Below, one piece after another: positions 1 through 7,478 of a DNA stretch of 14,014 bases. Numbering within the stretch: the stretch's first letter is position 1; each line of letters begins with the position of its first letter. The stretch comes from Saccoglossus kowalevskii (taxonomy: Eukaryota; Hemichordata; Enteropneusta; Harrimaniidae): contig NW_003134845.1 in the NCBI RefSeq assembly GCF_000003605.2, positions 202,831 through 216,844 on the forward strand, given 5' to 3'. The notes beneath the pieces are model-generated. The model ran no database searches, was not told the DNA's origin, and saw only the letters and a list, made by a program, of their open reading frames with translations. Made by a program: the position numbers and the translations under genes.

Positions 1-1263
1 AAAATGTTATTTTATTGTCACAGTTTTTGTCTATAGAGCCTCAATACTGAGAAACTGAATGTTAGATCGCTTTGTATATATTCCTCATCAGTGGGCTATA
101 CCAGCGTTCTGTTCATACATTACAGTTAGTTCACACTTTTTTACGTCTTTGGGTCAAATCCTGCATTTTACTCTGAGCACCAAATAGACTTGCATGCACA
201 TGATAGCAGTATAGGGATAAGCAATGTGCTAGTTTCTGTTCATACCTCAGACAAAAACCTATCTTCAGACAAAAGACACATCTTAATTACATTTGCATCA
301 CACATTGATTGCCTTCGGGATTGATTGCTTTTCCACCTTGTTTGTATAGCATACTTGCATCAAAACATTTTAACCACTGCAGTGGGGATCTAAACTTACT
401 CTCGGAAAACAAAAACATCATCGTCTCATTTTATGGTTGCCCATGTCTGCAAGATCATTCCTTCAAACAAATTGTCTAAACATAGCATAACTAGTAAAAC
501 TTTGCCCATTGAGTCGAGATTATAATAACAAATAGAAAACTACAGCAACATACCTAAGCAAAATTTGGCAAGAAAAATAAAAGCAAATGTGTTATTCAAT
601 TTATACTACATTAATCTTAATGTTCCTTATAGAAGAAATAAATTGAAATTGTATAAAAATTCCCAAATAATAATGCAGAAAAACTATGCTAGTCCACTTT
701 TTTTTATTTGTACGCATGATGAAAACAACATATCAGGTTACCACACCTGGAGAGCACAATACTAACATCTGGTACTCATTATCAGGAGTATAAATGTATG
801 TCCACTTATTTCTACATAAAACAATGTTTTATTTCAGCCTAATTTAACAGCATATCTTGAAAATTGTACTTGCTAGTTGCACCAAAATTGAACTTAGTTT
901 TTTTAGTGATTTATAAAACTCCCAAATTTTACATATATATATATAATATATATATATATATATTACAATATATATGAATAAATTTTGTGATTGTTAATTT
1001 TCATCAGAACAACATACTTCTAAGAAATAGTTAAAAACACATTAAAAAAAAAAAACATGGCCACCAATCAGCCATTTTGAATCAAATAAGAGAACTAAAT
1101 GTGAATAAAAAACCTATCATGAGTGATGTTCATAGAATTTTTAATAAAATCATCACAGGCATTCCTGAGAGAAATGATTGAAGGCACGTTCAAATTTTGT
1201 TGTCATAATTCAAAAATAACAGAAGAGAACATACATGCGATGTGACCCATTAAGTCTTGTCTT
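1..1263. other. AT-rich intergenic DNA without a recognisable gene
   Basis: No open frame here has protein-like composition combined with usable start or splice signals. The longest, 565-765, begins at TTG and is lysine, asparagine and tyrosine rich, as expected from AT-rich noncoding DNA. The stretch contains an AT dinucleotide tract near 933-963, a 12-base A run at 1044-1055, and a short inverted pair (ATGGC at 1057-1061, GCCAT at 1071-1075) that may be a worn repeat fragment. Confidence 0.6.
933..963. repeat. AT dinucleotide microsatellite
   Basis: About 30 bases of nearly uninterrupted AT/TA alternation, broken by one AA near the middle, with a further short TATATAT a few bases downstream. 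It is self-complementary and could form a cruciform. Confidence 0.9.
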
Positions 1264-1657
1264 TGTACTAAATGTTGTCGGGCGAGATGCAAATCATAGG
1301 TGTGTTTGTTAATTAAGTTTGAATTGTCTAGTTAGACAATTAATATTCAATTCGCTGTATTATTTCTGTTCAGCAATAGTTTTGATGTTTAGTTTAGATT
1401 ATTCTTATTCCTATTATATCATACAAGTTGTATTTGACCTTTGACGTTATTACCGCGATCAGTGATTGGTTTAGAACGGATCTATCACAACTTGAGTTTT
1501 GTGTCACATGACACTTGAGATTCTCGCGCCATTGTTATCGTTATTATTTTTACATTTGTTGTTGTTTCAAGCCGATGTTGATGTTTCCTTTTCAAAGTTC
1601 ATTAAAATTTCAATCCTGACATTAGACTTTCTGAATTGTTCTGATCTATAGTGTACA
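1264..1657 (+). promoter_or_regulatory. Motif-dense segment: promoter of the 1658 gene, or a decayed LTR
   Basis: Visible directly: an inverted repeat AATTGTCTA/TAGACAATT (1322-1341); a DR1-like nuclear-receptor site TGACCTTTGACG (1435-1446); an inverted CCAAT box (ATTGG near 1464); a GTGTCA-CA-TGACAC palindrome holding a CACATG E-box (1501-1514); and an E2F-like TTCTCGCGCC just after 1520. The segment is less AT-rich than its flanks and ends at ACA directly before ATG 1658. This suits a promoter and 5' leader. Alternatively, TGT at 1264, ACA at 1655-1657 and an ATTAAA near 1600 give the outline of a roughly 394-bp LTR. Against an LTR: no target-site duplication and no convincing tRNA primer site follow. 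Confidence 0.4.
1322..1341. repeat. 20-bp inverted repeat (9-bp arms, 2-bp centre)
   Basis: AATTGTCTA at 1322-1330 and its exact reverse complement at 1333-1341 flank a GT centre. It lies in the motif-dense segment ahead of the candidate gene and could be a dimeric transcription-factor site. Confidence 0.7.
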
Positions 1658-4390
1658 ATGGCTATACTTCGAGCCAAATCACAGCCACAAATGTAAAGAA
1701 AACTAGTAAAAGTTTATCTGAGAAACAGAGCAAAAATCAAGATGAATGTATACTATTATGATTTATACAAGTTATTTTTGTTCCAAATTTGTCAAGGCAT
1801 GTTCAAGAAATGATGATGGATGGACAGATAAACATAATAAAACATACAAGTCCCTGTTTTTGACCAAGTCCGATAGGACTAAAAATTGCAGTTCTACATT
1901 CCTTTTCTTTAATGCATCTATGACTACAGTAAAAAGGAAAATCATGTAAAGCTGGAACTATTAAAATGATTGGGTAGCAATTGATGTGAAACATTTCATC
2001 TGAGAAAAGCGCGAGTAAATACATGACAGACTATGAATAGTGTATGAAGACATTGAGTACACATTCAGTCAGGATACATGGTAATTTTACACCCATAGCT
2101 GTTGATAAATTTTAATACTATTAAAGACATCAGTATTTAGATTCTGTCGTCTGATTCATAGTCAAACTACAATGGAATTACGAACAACATTTGAAACTGT
2201 TCCCAAAAAATTGCTATACATACCAGTAGATCATTAAGCCCACTTAATTGGGCCTGTATAAATCACCCAATAATTATTCAACGTAGTTGAGTTCCTGGGA
2301 AAGACACAGGGCAGACAGAGCACAGGGCGAAGCATGGGGAAGGCAGGGTGCAGGGTAGGCAGCCGGGGCATGGGATGGGATGGGCATTTCTGGATAGGCA
2401 GCCAGGGCAGAGGGTACCAAAAGCCCCTGTAACAAACAGACGTGTCTTGTCACCCCCAGTCAGTTTATTAAACACACATCAATTAACCAGTGTGTCTTAA
2501 AGATGATTCTATGCTCTTATCAATCAAATGCATTACACTTAAGTTAGATATAGCTACAACATGAAATTAAAGTAGTATCTGAAATGTATGCATGCCTGAA
2601 GTTAGATCCCAATGTGACAGCTACAAAGAAATAGAGCCTGAGGCCCATGTCAACTCAGCACATTAACTTGTCAGTGCATTAATACATTCGGTAGAACATG
2701 CCACACTCAATAGACAAGAATATTTTATCAAATGTACCATATGAAACCAAGATGTGAGCAAATTACAAAACTGGAGTTTTAATTTTGGTAATAAAATTGA
2801 AATTACTATAATTATACTTTGCATCAAATACATAGAAAATCCGACAAATTGAGTAAGTATTTCATAAAATGGACAAAGTGACATTATAATCATTGAGCGT
2901 AATTCCCATGAAATTACCTAAAATACATGTAAAGTGTTAAAATAAAAATTGACAGGCATATGGAACATATTATGACTTGATTTTTTGCCAAGTCTGAATT
3001 AAATCAGTCTGCACACCACCTGTCCACTCATGTATAGATTTGGATCAACCCAAGTCCTCAACACAGTGCGAATAATTCCACTAGGATCAGAGTTACACTC
3101 CTTGAGAATAAGGTAATTTCTTATTTTATTTTTAATGCCGAAGCTGTGGATATAGATCAAAAAAGAAATTTACAATGGAGGGCATTCTATCAAAACAAGG
3201 TAAAAACATAATAAACCTATGTAAAAGATGGGTACCAGTAATTTGTTATGCATGAGAGGGATTATGTCAACTGAATCAATCATTTCTATGGCAACCAATT
3301 CTCTACTAAAACAAATTACTTTTTAATTATTTTTTACAAGTATTGTTTACCCACACATATACCTGTTTACATATAATCTAAAACTTACTAATTACAATTA
3401 CTGAATGGTTCATTGGCGACAAATTTATTTTTGATTGTATATTAATGAATGGGACATCAGAAACTGTTACGATATTGAAACGTGCATCCACGATGCAGTA
3501 ATTATTGGAATAAAGCCAAATATCTTTATGATCTTAATGGAAACTGAGCAGTTTCTTTTACATCTATTGTCAATGAGACATGACGTCCTGTTATTTTCAA
3601 GCAATGACTGCTTTTTAACACATATGGTATCATTTTTTGGTACGAGAACAGAATTTTTTTTTGTGTTGCAGGTGAGTTTACGATAGATTAACTTCCATGT
3701 TAAAACATTAAAAACATATGATTAAACTTGGTTAACCATGCATAAGGTTCCTCTTTTGAACTTGCAGCACACTGGGTCAATACTTGAGCCTCCGATAACA
3801 CTGATCAGAGTTGACAAAATTACACATACATTGTATGTATGATATAATGATAGATGGTGCAATCTTATTAATGAAATTATGATTCAAATAGCAATACATT
3901 TGGTTTCAGCAGTTTTACAATATTCACGTAGGCAGCATGTATTATAGACCTAACAAGGTGTTCACTTTTTTACACATGCATGTTGATAATTTAAACAAAT
4001 TACATGTATAGACTGTTCATGAACAAGGTGTTTATAAGTTATCACATGTGGCAGAAGAGTTAAACTAATCTGTTTTAGTTTCCAATTACATTAGGGCTGA
4101 TATACATTTAGCATTATAAAGTTTGAAAAGGTTGCTGGTAATTACTGTTCATTTCTGTGCCAGTTCATTTCAAGGTTTCAGCAATCATGACATTTATCCA
4201 TCAATGTTCAATTACTGTGTCTTGCTCCCCAGCAAGAAGTAAAATCGCAAGTGTATATAAGTTCACTAAATAAACAATTTATTTTCAGATAAAACCTGAT
4301 ATGTTCAAGTCTGTCTTTGATGATTTAGTCGGTGATTCTCTGGCAAAAATAGTACAGCATTGCAATCATTGTAACATTGGAATATGTTAA
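1658..4390 (+). CDS. Candidate four-exon gene, about 150 aa, possibly SPO16-like
   Basis: Proposed join: 1658-1692, 3008-3112, 3461-3671, 4289-4390 (stop TAA). Every border has GT/AG; phases are 2, 2 and 0; the total of 453 nt divides by three. ATG 1658 has a good context (ACAATGG). The best borders are the exon 3 donor CAG|GTGAGT and the exon 4 acceptor ATTTTCAG; the exon 2 and 3 acceptors lack strong pyrimidine tracts. The product starts MAILRAKSQPQ and is not lysine/asparagine-rich, unlike translated noncoding AT-rich DNA. Exon 3 has hydrophobic strands such as IFMILMETEQFLL and EFFFVLQ. Their order and spacing resemble the XPF/ERCC1-type fold of the meiotic protein SPO16 (C1orf146), which partners SHOC1 in crossover formation. 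That comparison is from memory and weak. Exon 1 may be wrong, exons may be missing, and the C-terminus is unresolved (see 5135-5333). An AATAAA lies at 4495-4500. Confidence 0.33.
1693..3007. other. Proposed intron or intergenic DNA with a G-rich island
   Basis: If the candidate gene is right, this is its first intron (GTAAAG donor at 1693, AG at 3006-3007). Otherwise it is intergenic. Open frames at 1746-1949 (+) and 1803-2024 (-) overlap each other, start within noncoding-looking sequence and show no motif. The only compositional outlier is the G-rich block at 2291-2425. I could not identify an additional exon. Confidence 0.4.
2291..2425 (+). repeat. G-rich degenerate minisatellite with G-quadruplex motif
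   Basis: A sharply bounded G-rich block in AT-rich DNA. A CAGGG core recurs irregularly, and an AGGCAGCC(A/G)GGGCA segment occurs twice (near 2357 and 2396). This suggests a decayed minisatellite. Positions 2365-2384 read GGGGCATGGGATGGGATGGG, which meets the canonical intramolecular G-quadruplex rule with loops of 3, 2 and 2 bases. The complementary frame at 2278-2475 is proline/cysteine-rich only because of this composition and is not treated as a gene. Confidence 0.65.
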
Positions 4391-4494
4391 ATTTGGGAAT
4401 CAAGTAATTGCCTAAATTGTCTATAAAGAAATGCCCAATACAATAGAGCATTTGGGGTTTTATGTTCATTATTTTTTATAAAAAAACAGCAAAA

Positions 4495-4500
4495 AATAAA
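4495..4500 (+). terminator. Possible poly(A) signal of the candidate upstream gene
   Basis: A canonical AATAAA about 105 bases after the proposed stop at 4388-4390. The hexamer is common by chance in such AT-rich DNA, so it is only consistent with, not proof of, a 3' end here. Confidence 0.3.
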
Positions 4501-4898
4501 TGTTTTTGCTTAGATTATAGTTCAAGCATGTCTCATTATTATACTTTTTTTTTTTATTTGATCATTACTGAACTCCCCAGGATATTTAGCAGCATATGAC
4601 CCTTTTAAATAATGGAATAATCCAGTTTAAGTAGTACCTGAGAAACAGTGGAACATCAAGCTAGTAATTCACAGCAAAAATGGACAGATGTCAGAAACCA
4701 TTTCAAGTGGGCAACTTAGAAAAGTGGCTGAATGTACCAACCGTGCACACATTATCTGTACAAAAGGATATTTTTGGTAGGAACTATTTGGAAATTGGGT
4801 TCATCTTATGCAACATTTTTGAAATTTGTTTTGATTTAGAATAAATATTGTTTACCAGGTACATTGTATACCAGATAGTCAATAAACATACAGGTATG

Positions 4899-4924
4899 CA
4901 CACACACACACACACACACACACA
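4899..4924. repeat. (CA)13 microsatellite
   Basis: Thirteen uninterrupted CA units. This explains the run of Cys-Val residues in the complementary frame at 4784-4981, which is therefore not a gene. The tract is likely polymorphic in length. Confidence 0.95.
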
Positions 4925-5134
4925 TAGAAATTCCCAAAATATTGTTGAGATGTTGAGAAATAATCTTCTTTTATAATGCACACATTCTGAACAACAATGG
5001 TACAGAAGAGTGACTAATCATTTAAAGGCACTGCCTCGCTGCATTCCCATCATTTGAGGGCCGCTTATCTGAGTGGAATTTAATTTGCAAGATGCACAAA
5101 GAATTTTAATTGTGTTTTCTTTATTTCTTTACAG

Positions 5135-5333
5135 GATACATCTGAAAGGATCTATATTTAGACATTCAGCTACAGTTTGGAATACTGAACTATATACTGA
5201 AGGAATATCGCATAAAACCACTGATTTGATAGCACCACTACGAGTAGTGCTTTTATGCACAAGGAGATTGCAATCAATACAATGCTTGACAAAAGCTGTA
5301 TTTGATTACACAGCAAACAGGAATACTAGCTAG
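5135..5333 (+). CDS. Candidate terminal coding exon, unassigned
   Basis: A textbook acceptor (TTTTCTTTATTTCTTTACAG, ending at 5134) opens a frame of 65 complete codons to a TAG at 5331-5333, entered in phase 2 (5135 supplies the third base of a split codon). The peptide begins IHLKGSIFRHSATVWNTELY and later contains LRVVLLCTRRLQSIQCL, a plausible strand followed by a helix. That would suit the end of a compact alpha/beta domain and could continue the candidate gene at 1658-4390. However, exon 4 of that gene has no good phase-2 donor: AA|GTCTGT is the only in-frame choice and is poor. Upstream in the same frame a TGA at 5070-5072 closes the reading. It may be a real last exon, an exon of another isoform, or chance. 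Confidence 0.3.
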
Positions 5334-6135
5334 TTAACTGAAATATACAAGGATTCACTTGATATGCCCACAAACTGGAGAATACTAATGCATTAAGTAT
5401 AAAATTACCGGTACACTGAGGAGCATTTTGGATTCACAGTCACACCTCCTAGTCTCTGGCAATTAATCTTTGTTGAAGTCAAACTTGCATATCCAATGAG
5501 CCATAGTGATCTGTCATGTTGGATCGATTCACACTTACTGTAATACTACTAGTTGTTTCAAATCAACTCGTGAATGACAGTTCACTCATCACATAGTAAT
5601 CAGTCATGCTTGATAATGTGTACATCACGCCTTGGAATCCTACACTCACCTACATCATGTTATTACTTAATTAGGTCTCCAGTCATATCAACCGTTACCA
5701 AAGGTGGTCACACCTCCTCCCCAAGTGATTATTAAATCTAATTATGGCTCATATATTTTATATCATACTTTTCAGTTCGACACACTGCAAGCCAATGCTG
5801 AATCACCAACCCAATATCAATTTCAACTAAGGGAAAATAATCCGAGATCAATAATTAAATAGAGTAATGGTAACAAATAGACTTACTAAACTATTTGTTC
5901 AGAAAAACAGTGACTAGAATCCCATAAACTTTACACGATCAAAATATTCCTTAACTACTGAGCACAGGGATCCACATTATACATTTCCGAGTGACTGCAG
6001 AACACATGACTGACCCTGCAAATTGTTACCATAGATGAACACATTGAAGGTGAATCTACATGTGGCTTGGAAATGAAAACATGTAAACAATCATGGCTTG
6101 CCTGAAACATGTCAGTGCAATTTTTCAATCTGCAG
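5334..6135. other. Upstream flank of the GPCR gene, possibly 5' UTR intron
   Basis: No coding frame of note; the minus-strand frame at 5955-6239 overlaps GPCR exon 1 antisense and is a shadow. The last bases (pyrimidine-rich TTTTTCAATCTGCAG, ending at 6135) make a good splice acceptor 17 bases before the GPCR start codon. This suggests an untranslated first exon lies further upstream and part of this stretch is intron. I could not place its donor or a TATA-type promoter with any confidence. Confidence 0.4.
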
Positions 6136-6152
6136 CTTGATGCATAGCTGAG

Positions 6153-6426
6153 ATGCCATTGACCATGAACCATCAAAACATGACAAATTGGACTGGAAAT
6201 ATGACAATGGATGTGTTGGCACCACCAGATACACTGCATTGGTGGTCACTGACACTACTGGTACTAATAATATGGACAATGATGGGCAATGTCTTGGTGT
6301 TTCTAGCTATCCTAATAGACAAGAAGTTACAGAATCCTACCAATCAGTTGTTACAGTCACTAGCAGTAGCAGACTTCATGGTTGGATTTATTGTTATGCC
6401 CATAGGGATGATTAACTTATTATATG
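6153..6426 (+). CDS. Aminergic GPCR (5-HT2-like), coding exon 1
   Basis: This exon encodes residues 1-91 plus the first base of Gly92. An in-frame TGA at 6138-6140 and a purine at -3 make ATG 6153 the natural start. The extracellular N-terminus of about 29 residues carries three N-glycosylation sequons (N9-M-T, N12-W-T, N16-M-T), and there is no cleavable signal peptide. TM1 spans about 31-55 with the GN motif at N46 (1.50). ICL1 has KKLQNPTN, a 5-HT2-type signature. TM2 is about 65-90 with LAVAD at D74 (2.50), the sodium-site aspartate. The exon ends in TATG|GTAAGT, a strong donor, just after LLY at the TM2/first-loop border. From memory, vertebrate 5-HT2 genes have an intron at this place too. 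The acidic, glycosylated start and TM1-TM2 motifs leave no doubt that this is a class A receptor. Confidence 0.92.
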
Positions 6427-7478
6427 GTAAGTATATAACTCTACTTAATGTTATAGCCTTGATATAGTTATAGTATTTGAATGTTATAGTTGTTGAAGTG
6501 GATAGAAAATAAAGTCATTTGTTTTGAATTCTTCTGCAAGTACCAAAATAACTATATGAACTTATTTCATTATGAGTCGTTTCGAATTGTCACAGGTAAA
6601 CCACGCATCTACCAACCCTGAAGTGTTCTTTCATTTCATTAAATGTCTATCTATTTGAACCAGAACTAATTGTTAATATGAGCAAAAATGACAGGATTTC
6701 TTTATAATGTAATTGTAACATCTGGGAACTACAGTCATACAGTAGGGAAACAAATGCATTGTCTTTGCAAATATGTGTGTTAATTGTGGAACATGTACTG
6801 GTGTATAGAAAAGTTAACTTGTGTTTCAGCAAGCTAAAATGATGCAATTCAACCAAAGTAAACTAAAAAGAGGCAAACAAATTACGATTCATTTTCTTAT
6901 TTTGTCAAGTGACAGTAATACAAAATATTGCAGCTGCCTGGGCTTAATCCAGTTTAGTGAAATTGCATGCATTCATCTGATTATGCTTCATTTCATCAAA
7001 ATTTTCACTTTGAATCAAGAGTTGAGTTACAATGTATGTGTACATGCACGTATGTAGGTCAGTACGAAATGAGTTGCATACTCAAGTTCCAGATCAATTA
7101 ATACCATTACTCATACAGGGTCCATAGCACCAAGAGCCAAATGATTTCCAAGATATTTCCAGACCTTTTCCCAAACTTTCTTGCATTTACACCCCGCTAG
7201 ACATTTTGACCCTTAATTGAGGCCAGCATCATCAGCAAAGCTCATCAAAGTTTGGCGGATATGGTAGTTCCCTGGAGAAAACAGGCCTTTCTAAAATGAA
7301 TGAAAGAACTATGAAGAAATTTTAAGACTTTTCAAAGTTTTTTTATTTTTCCTGTAATTTAAAGGCAACTCAAAGACTTTCAAAGGATTTTCCCAACGCT
7401 ATGGACCCTGTAATAAAGGTGAAATTTGCTGATTACTGTCTCACACCATGTTCATCCATTTAATTTTTTTTATACTAG
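6427..7478 (+). other. GPCR intron (phase 1)
   Basis: GTAAGT at 6427 and a T-rich tract ending TACTAG at 7478 define a 1052-bp intron that splits a Gly codon (G|GT). Joining the exons gives continuous LLYG-DWPF through the first extracellular loop. Open frames at 6821-7057 (+) and 6647-6856 (-) lie inside it and look like chance. The second half is occupied by a MITE-like element at 7116-7410. Confidence 0.9.
7116..7410. mobile_element. MITE-like non-autonomous DNA transposon, 295 bp
   Basis: The element begins CAGGGTCCATAGC and ends with its perfect 13-bp reverse complement, GCTATGGACCCTG. It is flanked on each side by TA (7114-7115 and 7411-7412), a possible two-base target duplication. 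There is no open reading frame of note. Subterminal sequence is rich in TTTCCAAG/TTTCAAAG-like words. CAGGG ends recall hAT elements, but the 8-bp flanks do not match (TACTCATA against TAATAAAG). The TA flanks would suit a Tc1/mariner-like family, whose ends usually differ. The superfamily is left open. Confidence 0.8.

Noticed and set aside
565-765. 66-codon plus-strand frame
   Set aside because: It starts at TTG, has Lys/Asn/Tyr-rich composition and no Kozak or splice context; it fits chance in AT-rich DNA.
1658-1680. tRNA primer-binding site (TGGCTATACTTCGAGCC) after the putative LTR
   Set aside because: It starts TGG, but the implied tRNA 3' end does not have the spacing of a T-arm plus acceptor stem, so the LTR reading stays only an alternative.
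1746-2024. Two opposed frames of 67 and 73 codons
   Set aside because: They overlap on opposite strands with no motif, and neither fits the phases of the candidate gene.
4784-4981. Minus-strand frame with a Cys-Val run
   Set aside because: The run is simply the translated CA microsatellite.
5955-6239. Minus-strand 94-codon frame rich in His and Cys
   Set aside because: It lies antisense to the GPCR leader and exon 1, has no splice or start support and matches no domain I know.
6188-6415. Plus-strand 75-codon frame inside GPCR exon 1
   Set aside because: It is the +2 shadow of the receptor frame, which has unmistakable TM1/TM2 motifs.
7108-7418. 8-bp hAT-type target duplication around the MITE
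   Set aside because: TACTCATA on the left and TAATAAAG on the right agree at only about half the positions; only the TA is shared.
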